From positions 47,085-111,084 of the forward strand of contig CANQPU010000006.1 in NCBI GenBank assembly GCA_947625815.1: 64,000 bases of DNA, in the 5' to 3' direction. The stretch comes from an uncultured Oscillospiraceae bacterium (GTDB lineage: Bacteria; Bacillota; Clostridia; Oscillospirales; Oscillospiraceae). The notes below the pieces were generated by a model. The model did not search any database and was not told the DNA's origin. It saw only the letters and a list, made by a program, of their open reading frames with translations. Position numbers and translations under genes: made by a program. Every line of letters begins with the position of its first letter. The first letter of the stretch is position 1. Shown here piece after piece: positions 28,396 to 36,841 of the stretch.

Positions 28396-30135
28396 ATGAA
28401 AAGATTTCTTTGCGCGGCGCTCTGCGCGATCCTGACGCTCTCCCTCGCCGCCTGCTCCAACGCGGAGTACGCCGTGAGCTTCGACGCCGCATCCGCCGGG
28501 ACGGCCATCGAGTCCCAGACCGTCAGATCCGGAAAGAAGCTGACGGCCCCCGCGGAACCTGCGAAAGAGGGCTACAACTTCATCGGCTGGTTCAAGGACG
28601 CGGGGCTCACCGAAAGCTTCGACCCGGCGAAGGACAAGGTCCAGGGCGACATGACCCTCTACGCCGGCTGGGACCGGGACACCCAGGACGCCCCCTCGAA
28701 CCCCGGAGGCGACAAGGACTTCTCCTCCCTGCGTACCGCCGGCAGCCAGGAGGAGGCCTATGCATACAGCGCCTTCTTCAAGCCGGCCCTCGACGGCACC
28801 AGCCAGCCCTTCGTGGGTGACACTATGCCGTATTATGAGGACGGCACCTATTACATCTACTACCTCAAGGAGGCGGGCGACTCCTATAACCACTCGGCCT
28901 ACCTTGCCACCACCACGGACTTCGTCACCTACACCGAGGTGGACGATGCGGTGCTGGAGGCCAACCAGGACGGCGGACAGGACAGCTGGATCGGCACCGG
29001 CTCCGTTGTAAAGGTTGACGGCCGCTATATTTTCTTCTATACTGGACACGGCAACGGCGCGGTTTTGGAATACGCCGAGAAGATCATGGTGGCCGTGGGG
29101 GATACGCCCTATTCCTTTGAAAAGCTGGAGGGCTGGGAGATCACCCCGCCCGCCGATCTGGGCCAGAAGCAGGACTTCCGGGACCCTCAGGGCTACGTGG
29201 ACCCGGATACCGGCAATATCATCCTCACCGTCACCGCCTCCCAGGGCGGCGTGGCGAAGATCCTGAAGTACACGCTGAGCCCGGATTTGGAGAACGTCCA
29301 CTATGACGGCGTGATCTTCACCAACGACGAGTCCAAAAACGGTGACTTCTGGAACCTTGAGTGCAGCGACACCTTCAAAATGGGCGACAAATACTACATC
29401 ACCTACTCCGCCCAGGACGACACCCTCTGGTACGCCTCCTCCGACACCCCCTACGGCCCCTACGGGGACCCCGTGCGTCTGGACGGTAAGCTCTTCTACG
29501 CGGCCAAGCATGTGGAGGACGGCGACAAATGCTACATGGTGGGCTGGGCCCGCCGGTCCGAGTCCCCCTCCTCCACCACGGACGTGGCCGCCTGGGCCGG
29601 CAACGTGGCCGTCCAGGAGGTCCTGCAAAACCCGGACGGTACGCTCTACCTTGATCCGGTGGACACCGTGGAGGACAGCTTCACCGTCCGACGGGAGCTT
29701 CCCTGCGAGGGAGGCACCCACGCCTATGTGACCGCGGGCGCGGCCTACGGCTATACGGATGCCTTCACGGCCTACGAGAGCTTCAAGCTCACCGGCGAGT
29801 TCACCTTTGAGGGAACGGGCTCCTTTGGCCTCTGCTTTGATTACAACGGCAGGGCCGAAAAGTATAAATTCGTCACGATCTCCCCGTCGGACGGGCTTCT
29901 CAAGCTCCAGTTCAATCAGGGGAGCACCACCATCACCGAGACGGCCGCGCCCCTGGAGGCCGGGAAGACCTATACCTTTACCTACATCCAGGAGGGCTCC
30001 GTGGGCATCTTCTACATTGACGGCGTCGCGGCCCTGACCGTCCGGCTCTACGGCGTCAGCGGCAAGACCGTCAAGCTCTTCGCGGAGAACAACTCCGTCC
30101 TCTTCACCTCCCTTCGGGAGTACACAAGACCGTAA
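28396..30135 (+). CDS. Secreted GH32-type fructan hydrolase lipoprotein
   Basis: 579 residues. Signal peptide and lipobox LAAC, then one Listeria-Bacteroides (InlB/Flg_new) repeat at about 25-92 (ending DMTLYAGW), then a five-bladed beta-propeller of GH32/GH43 type, and a C-terminal beta-sandwich from about 420. The GH32 catalytic triad is recognisable: nucleophile Asp in FVGDTMPYYEDGTYYIYY, RDP in DFRDPQGY, and the acid/base glutamate in the NLECSDTF segment. It is predicted to cut levan, inulin or fructo-oligosaccharides outside the cell before uptake. Exo or endo mode is not decidable from sequence alone. Confidence 0.85.
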   Translation: MKRFLCAALCAILTLSLAACSNAEYAVSFDAASAGTAIESQTVRSGKKLTAPAEPAKEGYNFIGWFKDAGLTESFDPAKDKVQGDMTLYAGWDRDTQDAPSNPGGDKDFSSLRTAGSQEEAYAYSAFFKPALDGTSQPFVGDTMPYYEDGTYYIYYLKEAGDSYNHSAYLATTTDFVTYTEVDDAVLEANQDGGQDSWIGTGSVVKVDGRYIFFYTGHGNGAVLEYAEKIMVAVGDTPYSFEKLEGWEITPPADLGQKQDFRDPQGYVDPDTGNIILTVTASQGGVAKILKYTLSPDLENVHYDGVIFTNDESKNGDFWNLECSDTFKMGDKYYITYSAQDDTLWYASSDTPYGPYGDPVRLDGKLFYAAKHVEDGDKCYMVGWARRSESPSSTTDVAAWAGNVAVQEVLQNPDGTLYLDPVDTVEDSFTVRRELPCEGGTHAYVTAGAAYGYTDAFTAYESFKLTGEFTFEGTGSFGLCFDYNGRAEKYKFVTISPSDGLLKLQFNQGSTTITETAAPLEAGKTYTFTYIQEGSVGIFYIDGVAALTVRLYGVSGKTVKLFAENNSVLFTSLREYTRP

Positions 30136-30210
30136 GCGTTTTCGCTTGCCAACCCAACGCTTTTTCATTTTTCATCCCTCCATTTTTAGACGAAAGGCCG
30201 GGAGCAGGAC

Positions 30211-30876
30211 ATGAAAGGGATCTTTGGATATGACAGCCCCCTGATGGGGGCGCTGACCGCCATCGGGGACTGCATCTGTCTGAGCGTCCTCTGGATCGTC
30301 TTCTCCCTGCCTGTCGTCACCATCGGCGCCTCCACCACCGCCCTCTACGCCGCGGCCTACCACGCCGTGCGCAAAAAGGACTCCGGTCTGTGGCGCGCCT
30401 TCTGGGGGGCCTTCAAAGAGAATTTCCGGCGTTCCACACTGCTGTGGCCGGTGGTCTTTATCGTGCTGGCCCTGTTGACCGCGGACGTTTTCATCCTTCG
30501 GGGCATCCGTGCAAGCGGCGGCGCCCTGGGGGGCTTATACTATATCGTGCTGGTGCTGTGGCTGGTGGGACTCACCTGGGCGGTCTACGTGGCGGCTTAC
30601 GCGGCCCGGTTCAGCGGCTCCGTCAAGGAGGTGCTCAAATTCGCCCTCCAGCTCATGGCCATCCACCCCATAAAGGCGCTGGGGGTGCTTTTGCCCCTCC
30701 TGGGCGGCCTTGCCCTGGCGCTGCTGGCGCCCTTTATGGCCCTTGTCATGCCTGGGGCGGTCTTCACCGTCGTCAGCTTCACCACGGAGCGGGTTTTCAG
30801 GCTCCATATGCGCCCGGAGGATCTGGAACGGATCCGGGGCGAAGAGAGCCGGGAGGAGAATACCGATGATCAGTGA
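30211..30876 (+). CDS. YesL family (DUF624) membrane protein
   Basis: 221 residues with five membrane helices. The N-terminal CLSVLWIVFSLPVVTIGASTTALYAA block is the DUF624 hallmark. YesL proteins are commonly encoded beside LplABC-type sugar transporters and are presumed accessory membrane factors, with no proven activity. Its last codons overlap the following GH32 start, so the two are translationally coupled. Confidence 0.88.
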   Translation: MKGIFGYDSPLMGALTAIGDCICLSVLWIVFSLPVVTIGASTTALYAAAYHAVRKKDSGLWRAFWGAFKENFRRSTLLWPVVFIVLALLTADVFILRGIRASGGALGGLYYIVLVLWLVGLTWAVYVAAYAARFSGSVKEVLKFALQLMAIHPIKALGVLLPLLGGLALALLAPFMALVMPGAVFTVVSFTTERVFRLHMRPEDLERIRGEESREENTDDQ

Positions 30877-32350
30877 CAAACTCAAAAAAGCCAGAGATTT
30901 TGAGGACCATTACGGCCCTTTTCTCAAGGATTCGAGCCGGCCGGCCTTTCATCTGACGCCCACCATAGGCTGGATGAACGACCCCAACGGGTTCTCTCTG
31001 TACAAAGGGGAGTACCACCTTTTCTATCAGTACCACCCCTATGAGACGAAGTGGGGCCCCATGCACTGGGGCCACGTCAAGACCAGGGACTTCCTGCACT
31101 GGGAGCGCCTCCCGGTGGCCCTGGCCCCGGACACGGAATACGACAGGAACGGCTGCTTCTCCGGCAGCGCCGTGGAGATGCCCGACGGGCGCCAGCTTCT
31201 CCTGTACACCGGCGTCAAGCAGGTCCGTGAGGAGAACGGCGAGCTGCGGGACCGGCAGACCCAGTGCGTGGCCGTGGGCGACGGCGTGGATTACCAGAAG
31301 TTTGGCGGGAACCCGGTCATCACGGCCGCCGACCTGCCCGAGGGGGGGAGCCCCTTTGACTTCCGGGATCCCAAGCTCTGGCGGGAGGGGGACACCTATT
31401 ACGCGGTGGTGGGGAACCGCCCCGCGGACGGGAGCGGCTCCGTTCTGCTCTATGAGAGCGCCGACTTCAAAAGCTGGACGTTCAAGGGCGTCCTGGCGGC
31501 CTGCCACAATCAATTTGGGCGGATGTGGGAGTGCCCTGACTTCTTTGAGCTTGACGGCCGGCATGTCCTCCTCACCAGTCCCGAGGAGATGACCGCCATC
31601 GGGCTGGAATTCCACGCCGGCCACGGCTCGCTTTGCCTCATCGGCGAGTACGACAGCGGACGGTGTCACCTGGACCGGGAGAGCGTCCAGGCCATCGACT
31701 ACGGCCTGGACTTCTATGCCCCTCAGACGCTTTTGACCTCTGACGGACGGCGGGTGATGATCGCCTGGATGCAGAACTGGGAGACCGTCGGCTGTCAGCC
31801 CCGGAACGTCCGGTGCTTCGGTCAGATGACCCTGCCCCGGGAGCTCTCGATCCGTGACGGGCGTCTCATCCAGACCCCGGTCCGGGAGCTGGAGACGGCC
31901 AGGAGCTACCAGATCCTCTACCGGAACGTGCTCCTCAACGGCATGACGACCCTTCAGAACGTCCGCGGGCGGACCGTGGATATGACCGTCTCCGTCCGTC
32001 CTGCTTCCCAGAACGGTTACAGCTGGTTCAAGATCAACGTGGCCGGGGACGGCGAGCACATGACCACCGTGCGCTTTAAGCCCGAATGCAACACCATCCG
32101 CATCGACCGGACGCGCTGCGGCTTCCCCCACGACATCGTGAACGTCCGGGATTTTCTGGTCCGGCCCCAGGGCGGCGAGATCAAGCTCCGCCTGGTGCTG
32201 GACAAATACAGCATGGAGCTCTTCGTCAACGACGGCGAGCAGGCGGCCACCGCCGTGATCTACACCGACGTCACCGCCGATGCCATCAGCTTTGAGTCCA
32301 TGGGGAGCGTCATCATGGACGTGGAAAAATATGACCTTATTTTTGATTGA
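30866..32350 (+). CDS. GH32 beta-fructofuranosidase / sucrose-6-phosphate hydrolase-like
   Basis: 494 residues, no signal peptide, so cytoplasmic. GH32 signatures are textbook: WMNDPNGF with nucleophile Asp near residue 36, FRDPKLW with the transition-state Asp, and ECPDFF with the acid/base Glu, followed by the C-terminal beta-sandwich. It hydrolyses imported fructo-oligosaccharides or sucrose, and the fructose goes to the kinase encoded next. GGGAGG precedes ATG 30866, which overlaps the yesL-like end. An open extension to 30710 lies inside yesL and is not used. Confidence 0.94.
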   Translation: MISDKLKKARDFEDHYGPFLKDSSRPAFHLTPTIGWMNDPNGFSLYKGEYHLFYQYHPYETKWGPMHWGHVKTRDFLHWERLPVALAPDTEYDRNGCFSGSAVEMPDGRQLLLYTGVKQVREENGELRDRQTQCVAVGDGVDYQKFGGNPVITAADLPEGGSPFDFRDPKLWREGDTYYAVVGNRPADGSGSVLLYESADFKSWTFKGVLAACHNQFGRMWECPDFFELDGRHVLLTSPEEMTAIGLEFHAGHGSLCLIGEYDSGRCHLDRESVQAIDYGLDFYAPQTLLTSDGRRVMIAWMQNWETVGCQPRNVRCFGQMTLPRELSIRDGRLIQTPVRELETARSYQILYRNVLLNGMTTLQNVRGRTVDMTVSVRPASQNGYSWFKINVAGDGEHMTTVRFKPECNTIRIDRTRCGFPHDIVNVRDFLVRPQGGEIKLRLVLDKYSMELFVNDGEQAATAVIYTDVTADAISFESMGSVIMDVEKYDLIFD

Positions 32351-32359
32351 GGTGTGGAC

Positions 32360-33331
32360 ATGAGCAAGGATTTTGACGTGACGGCCCTGGGCGAGCTTTT
32401 GATGGACATGACGGAGAACGGCCTGAGCTCTCAGGGCAATCTCCTCTTTGAGGCCAACCCCGGTGGGGCGCCCTGCAACGTGCTGGCCATGCTGCAAAAG
32501 CTGGGAAAGCGCACCGCCTTCATCGGTAAGGTGGGGGACGACATGTTCGGCCGTTCCCTGCGCGCCACCGTGGAGAGCGCGGGCATTGACACGCGGGGCC
32601 TTCTGACAGACCGGGAGACCCGCACCACCCTGGCCTTCGTCAAGACTCTCCCCGGCGGGGACCGGGACTTTTCCTTCTACCGCAACCCCGGCGCGGACAT
32701 GGCTCTCCGAGCCGACGAGCTGCCTGTGCGGCTCATTGAGGACGCCCGGGTCTTCCATTTCGGCACCCTCTCCATGACCCACGAGGGGGTCCGGGAGGCC
32801 ACAAAAAAGGCGGTATCCGCCGCCAGGGCCGCGGGGGCCCTCATCTCCTTCGACCCCAATCTCCGGCCGCCCCTGTGGGCAAGCCTGCAGGAGGCCAGAG
32901 CGCAGATCGACTGGGGCCTCTCTCAGGCGGACGTGGTTAAGATCGCCGACGACGAGCTCAGCTTCATGACGGGAGCGGCCGATTTTGACACCGGCGCCGC
33001 CATGCTGACGGAAAAGCACCCGCACATCCGCCTGCTGAACGTCACCGCCGGCCCCAATGGCAGCCACGCCTACTATCAGGGCCGCCATGTCTACGTCCCC
33101 GGCGTCCATTTGGGCGGGACCATCGAGACGACCGGCGCCGGCGATACCTTCTGCGCCTGTGTTCTGAACTACGTTCTGGACCACGGCCTGGCGCGCCTTT
33201 CGGACGCCGACCTCACCGCCATGCTCCGCTTTGCCAACGCCGCCGCGTACCTCGTCACCACCAAAAAGGGCGCGATCCGCTCCATGCCGGAGCGGACCGA
33301 GGTGGAGGCCATCCTGCCGACCTTCGGATAA
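32360..33331 (+). CDS. PfkB-family fructokinase
   Basis: 323 residues. N-terminal ALGELLMDM with the sugar-binding NPGGAPCNVL, then GKVGDDMFG. The C-terminal PfkB signature TIETTGAGDTFCACVL has the catalytic Asp in GAGD near residue 258. It phosphorylates fructose released by the cytoplasmic GH32, completing the pathway to glycolysis. ATG 32360 has GAGG seven bases upstream; GTG 32354 overlaps the site. It is the last gene of the operon. Confidence 0.93.
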   Translation: MSKDFDVTALGELLMDMTENGLSSQGNLLFEANPGGAPCNVLAMLQKLGKRTAFIGKVGDDMFGRSLRATVESAGIDTRGLLTDRETRTTLAFVKTLPGGDRDFSFYRNPGADMALRADELPVRLIEDARVFHFGTLSMTHEGVREATKKAVSAARAAGALISFDPNLRPPLWASLQEARAQIDWGLSQADVVKIADDELSFMTGAADFDTGAAMLTEKHPHIRLLNVTAGPNGSHAYYQGRHVYVPGVHLGGTIETTGAGDTFCACVLNYVLDHGLARLSDADLTAMLRFANAAAYLVTTKKGAIRSMPERTEVEAILPTFG

Positions 33332-33370
33332 GGATCGCGCGCCAGTTGAGTCTTTCGGAGGGAAGAGTTG

Positions 33371-33453
33371 GGAAGAGGAACCGTCAGGGTTCCTCTTCCA
33401 ATTCAATAAACCCCGGCGCTGCGCGCCGGGGCGCCCTTTGCCCCCGGCAAAGG
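33371..33453. repeat. Three hairpins downstream of the fructokinase gene
   Basis: GGAAGAGGAACC/GGTTCCTCTTCC (33371-33399), CCCCGGCGC/GCGCCGGGG (33411-33431) and CCTTTGCC/GGCAAAGG (33435-33453) occur back to back. They probably protect or terminate the fructan operon transcript and mark the junction with the integrated element. The recombinase reading frame on the other strand runs through all of them. Confidence 0.75.
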
Positions 33454-34997
33454 ACGTAGGTCCACCAACAAAGAAAGACCGCCCAACGGCGGTCTTTCTT
33501 TGTTGGTGGACCATCAAAATCTATAAACAAACTCTTCACCTTGGCGTCGTTTTCTTCCAGCTCTGTAAGTAATCTGTCGTTGATGGTGACGGTATCATCG
33601 CCGGAGTTGAAGGTAATCGTCACGCGGTCATCATAAAGAAATATTTTGTTGACAAATATGTTTATCAGCAGTTTGCGGTATTTTATATCATTGATGTTGC
33701 CGCTTTTGAGGGAGGTCAAAAAGAACCTGATTTTTGGAGCGGTCAGGGACGGGAAAGGCGCGGTTTCCTGCGCTATCGCCGCTTCAAGCTCCTGCTGTTG
33801 TGCTTCCAGCTGCTCAATCTTTTTGTAGAGGCCCTCGCGGATAGTCGGATTGTCGGTTTCCAAAACTGCATTCAACGCATTGTCGTGTTTCCGTTGATTA
33901 TCTGCAAGAGATTTCTGCAAATACCGCAGATTTGAGGTGTCTCGCTCTGCTTCACAGATCGCGGAGACCTCTTCGGCTATACGCCGTATGTTTGCGGCTG
34001 TCAGGAGTTTCCGGCACTCGTTGATGACCAAATCTTCTATATAGCTCTTTTTTACGTTCTTTTTGTTGCAGGTCTTGGCGGTCCTGCCTTTGCAAACGTA
34101 GTAATAATAGACCGTTCCATGCATACCCTTGGCGGATGAGCCGGTCATCATCTCTTTACAATGACCGCAAAAAAGTTTTGTAGTCAGTAGATACTCCACT
34201 TTTGCCCTTGACCGGGCAGGCGCCACTTTGTTCTTTGCCATTTTCTCGGACACCTTTTCAAACAGCTCGTCAGATATGATACGGGGTATTCCTCCGGGGT
34301 ACTCCTTTCCCTTGTAAGTATATATGCCGATATATCGCTTGTTTCTGAGCATAGTATGGAGCGAATTTTTATTGAATTCTGCGCCCTTCGAGCTTTTGTA
34401 TCCGAGAGAATTGAGACAGTCCGTTATCTCCTTGACTGTTTTGCCTCCGGCGTACATTTCAAAAATCATTCGGACAATCGGTGCAGTTTCCGGGTCGATT
34501 TCAAAATGCTTGTCCGGGCCAACTTTGTAACCAAGAGCGGTTTTGCCGCCTGTACTGAGGCACTGTTCCCCATTATAGTCCATACCACGTTTTATCTTTA
34601 TTGCAAGCTCGTCACTGTAATACTGAGAATATGCCATCATCAGGTTTCGGAAGAATCTGCCGGAAGCATCATCGGTAAAATACTCTGTTGCTGACCTCAT
34701 GCTTTTACCGTTGCTCTCGATTATGCTCATATTGTTCAATGTCTGATTTAGATTGCGTCCAAAGCGGTCAATGGAGTAGACTATGACGACGCCAAATTTA
34801 TCACTTGTGCAATCTCTCAACAGCTTTTGAAGAGCAGGACGCTTATCGTTTCTGCCTGTCATTGCGCTGTCGCAATACTTATCAACGACTGTATATCCTT
34901 CCCGCCTGGCATAATCAGAACACACTTTTATCTGCTCTTCTATGCTTGCCTCCCTTTGGGCGCTTGAGCTGTATCGTGCGTAGATAACAGCGTTCAT
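33384..34997 (-). CDS. Large serine recombinase (integrase)
   Basis: 537 residues. The resolvase-type catalytic domain at the N-terminus carries the nucleophile serine in YARYSSSAQRE (residues 6-16), and a VYSIDRFGRN motif follows. Then come a Recombinase domain (about 160-260), a zinc-ribbon segment (LFCGHCKEMMTGSSA with later Cys pairs) and a coiled coil. It integrates and excises the element. The last 40 or so residues (from about FDGPPTKKD) are encoded by the terminator-like inverted repeats and probably come from flanking DNA. ATG 34997 is used (MNAVIYARYSS); ATG 35012 is also possible. Confidence 0.9.
   Translation of the reverse strand: MNAVIYARYSSSAQREASIEEQIKVCSDYARREGYTVVDKYCDSAMTGRNDKRPALQKLLRDCTSDKFGVVIVYSIDRFGRNLNQTLNNMSIIESNGKSMRSATEYFTDDASGRFFRNLMMAYSQYYSDELAIKIKRGMDYNGEQCLSTGGKTALGYKVGPDKHFEIDPETAPIVRMIFEMYAGGKTVKEITDCLNSLGYKSSKGAEFNKNSLHTMLRNKRYIGIYTYKGKEYPGGIPRIISDELFEKVSEKMAKNKVAPARSRAKVEYLLTTKLFCGHCKEMMTGSSAKGMHGTVYYYYVCKGRTAKTCNKKNVKKSYIEDLVINECRKLLTAANIRRIAEEVSAICEAERDTSNLRYLQKSLADNQRKHDNALNAVLETDNPTIREGLYKKIEQLEAQQQELEAAIAQETAPFPSLTAPKIRFFLTSLKSGNINDIKYRKLLINIFVNKIFLYDDRVTITFNSGDDTVTINDRLLTELEENDAKVKSLFIDFDGPPTKKDRRWAVFLCWWTYVLCRGQRAPRRAAPGFIELEEEP
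33459..33512. terminator. Perfect 25-bp inverted repeat at the element boundary
   Basis: Two 25-base arms (33459-33483 and 33488-33512), one starting GGTCCACCAACAAAG and the other ending CTTTGTTGGTGGACC, pair without mismatch around CAAC. The inner GACCGCC/GGCGGTC stem with TTTCTTT makes a bidirectional terminator. Its outer TTGGTGGACC (33503-33512) also appears at 42763-42772 in the truncated tRNA. Confidence 0.75.
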
Positions 34998-35135
34998 AAT
35001 ATCATACCCCATTTCAAATCTCTCTATAAAGCGTATAGAACACTGTAATATGCCATTTCATCCCGATGATGTTCTCATTATACACGAACCAACATCATGG
35101 TTCAAGGAGGCAATCGTCTTTTCTCATTTTTCCTT

Positions 35136-35729
35136 TCAAGATGCCTCCTCAACAAGACGCAGATACTTATAAATCGTTGGATAGGAGAGGTTACAGAGGC
35201 GGGAAAACTCCTTTTTGTTGATTTCTCCTTTTTGATACTTGGGATAGTGCCGGTAGAAGATGGCGGGAATATCGTCCGCCGTGACCGGCGGCCTTCCGAT
35301 GACCTTTCCCTTGGCCTTCGCGTTGTCCATGCCGCTCCTGACCCGCTGGCTGATGATATTCCGCTCAAGCTCACTGAAAACGCCCATCATTTTCAGCATT
35401 CCCTCCGTCATGGGGTCAAGCTCTTTACTGCAATCCACTACGAAGCTGCCCAAAACAAGTTTGATGTGCTTCTCCTTGGCAAATTCGATGATTTCACAGA
35501 GCTGTTTTGTACTCCTTGTTATCCTGCTGACCTCGGTTGCCAGAATGGTATCGCCGGGAACGACGACCTTGAGCAATTTATTGAGTTCCGCGCGATCTGC
35601 TTTCGTCCCGCTCTCATACTCCTTATAAATCGTCTCGTCTGTTGCGCCCTGGCGCTTAAGCTCCCGCACCTGGCGGTTGACATCCTGCTGTTTCTCGTTG
35701 GTTGAACATCTTGCGTAGCCGTATATCAT
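35136..35729 (-). CDS. Small serine recombinase (resolvase/invertase family)
   Basis: 197 residues. N-terminal YGYARCSTNEKQQDV with the nucleophile Ser, then EVSRITRSTKQLCEI, the ELERNIISQRVRSGM helix, and a C-terminal helix-turn-helix (RLCNLSYPTIYKYLR). It has the Hin/Tn3-resolvase architecture. GAGG is eight bases before ATG 35729. It lies just downstream of an Ada-like gene in the same transcript. It may resolve dimers or invert DNA for the element; no obvious paired res/hix sites were recognised nearby. Confidence 0.9.
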   Translation of the reverse strand: MIYGYARCSTNEKQQDVNRQVRELKRQGATDETIYKEYESGTKADRAELNKLLKVVVPGDTILATEVSRITRSTKQLCEIIEFAKEKHIKLVLGSFVVDCSKELDPMTEGMLKMMGVFSELERNIISQRVRSGMDNAKAKGKVIGRPPVTADDIPAIFYRHYPKYQKGEINKKEFSRLCNLSYPTIYKYLRLVEEAS

Positions 35730-35739
35730 AACCGACACC

Positions 35740-36534
35740 TCACTTGTCGTGTTTTAACTGTATCTCCTTTTTCCCTGCGCCTACCCGGAAAATCAGCCTG
35801 CCCTTTTCTGTGCTGATTTCGCAGTCACCCGAACCCGTCACAGAGCCGTCAACAGGCATATCAAGCGATACCGTGTCCGGCTCAAAACCGGCGTCCATCA
35901 GCTCCAACGGCGCGACGCTGTACCACAAATCCGCCGGGTGGCCCCAATATTGGACAAGGTACATGACCGCCGCTGTCGAGCCGTCAATGGCACAGTCAAC
36001 GGCAAAAGGGGTGCGGGTCAAATGAACGAGTTTATCCCGAACATAGTCCCACACCAGCGTATAGCCCCACTGCCCGCCGTAGGAGGTCAGGATAAGGGCG
36101 CAGTAGTCCCCTGTGATTTTTGCCTTGCAGTTCTCAAGACCGTTTTTGATTTCATCGGCGATAGGAGTATTCGCGAGCCTTGCGGTCAGGAGAGACTTCT
36201 CCTCTCCGCCCGCCGTTCTAACTGTGCAGACAGATTTTTCATTGAGGTCGAGAGTGATTTTTAATGCGTGGTCCAAAAGCCTGTCCTCCTTCCAAAGTTT
36301 ATAATGCTCTTTCATACATACGCCGCAGGGCCTGTAACCTGCCGCAAGGGCCGTTTCCTCGTCGGCGAAGAACGCCCGATGATTTATGTACTGCCCTTTT
36401 GCGATTGCCCGGAGAGCGGAGGGACAGTCAAGACGGCCGTATATCTTCAGTTCTCGGTGTCCTCCGAATTGCCCCTTGGTATCGGAACGGTATTCCATCC
36501 CGTTTTTGTCAATCAATCTATACAGCGGTGTCAT
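35740..36534 (-). CDS. Ada-type zinc-binding domain protein of unknown function
   Basis: 264 residues. Residues about 20-75 (LKIYGRLDCPSALRAI, then a FFADEETALAAGYRPCGVC segment) match the metal-binding domain of the Ada DNA-repair protein, with three of its cysteines (DC, and CGVC). The remaining 190 residues show no methyltransferase motif; they contain a GQWGYTLVWDYVRDKLVHL segment I do not recognise. The strong promoter at 36588-36616 puts the transcript start near 36581, so the in-frame ATG at 36585 is unlikely and 36534 is preferred despite a closely placed AAAGGA. Co-transcribed with the resolvase gene; could be a nucleic-acid-binding cargo protein. Confidence 0.6.
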   Translation of the reverse strand: MTPLYRLIDKNGMEYRSDTKGQFGGHRELKIYGRLDCPSALRAIAKGQYINHRAFFADEETALAAGYRPCGVCMKEHYKLWKEDRLLDHALKITLDLNEKSVCTVRTAGGEEKSLLTARLANTPIADEIKNGLENCKAKITGDYCALILTSYGGQWGYTLVWDYVRDKLVHLTRTPFAVDCAIDGSTAAVMYLVQYWGHPADLWYSVAPLELMDAGFEPDTVSLDMPVDGSVTGSGDCEISTEKGRLIFRVGAGKKEIQLKHDK

Positions 36535-36587
36535 ATCCTTTTGTGAACGCCTCGATAGCAATTTGCCAATTAAGTTGTTCAACATTT

Positions 36588-36616
36588 ATTATAATGGATA
36601 AACGAAAAGAAGTCAA
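36588..36616 (-). promoter_or_regulatory. Promoter of the Ada-like/resolvase operon
   Basis: On the minus strand: TTGACT, 17-nt spacer, TATAAT, an almost perfect sigma-A promoter. It fixes the translation start of the downstream gene at 36534 rather than 36585. Confidence 0.85.
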
Positions 36617-36726
36617 CTGTTTCGTTTATATTCTTCTGGCATATTTTTAAACTTTTTCGGAGAAAAACAGGGGTCAAAAGATATAAACAGTAAGAGATGT
36701 TTGATTTTATATGGGTATAACACAAC

Positions 36727-36760
36727 AGCCGCGGGCAAAATTGGCGATTTGTCCGCGGCT
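36727..36760 (-). terminator. Hairpin downstream of the coiled-coil membrane gene
   Basis: AGCCGCGG (36727-36734) pairs with CCGCGGCT (36753-36760), with an inner CAAAT/ATTTG stem. It lies about 80 nt after the stop at 36842. The T run is poor. The rest of 36617-36841 holds no gene I can support. Confidence 0.55.
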
Positions 36761-36841
36761 ACTGCGATTCTATTTTTCCGCGCTTGTCCGTATATAATTG
36801 CCCATCGGATAAATACTTCTTTTGATTAACGGCGCAGAATA

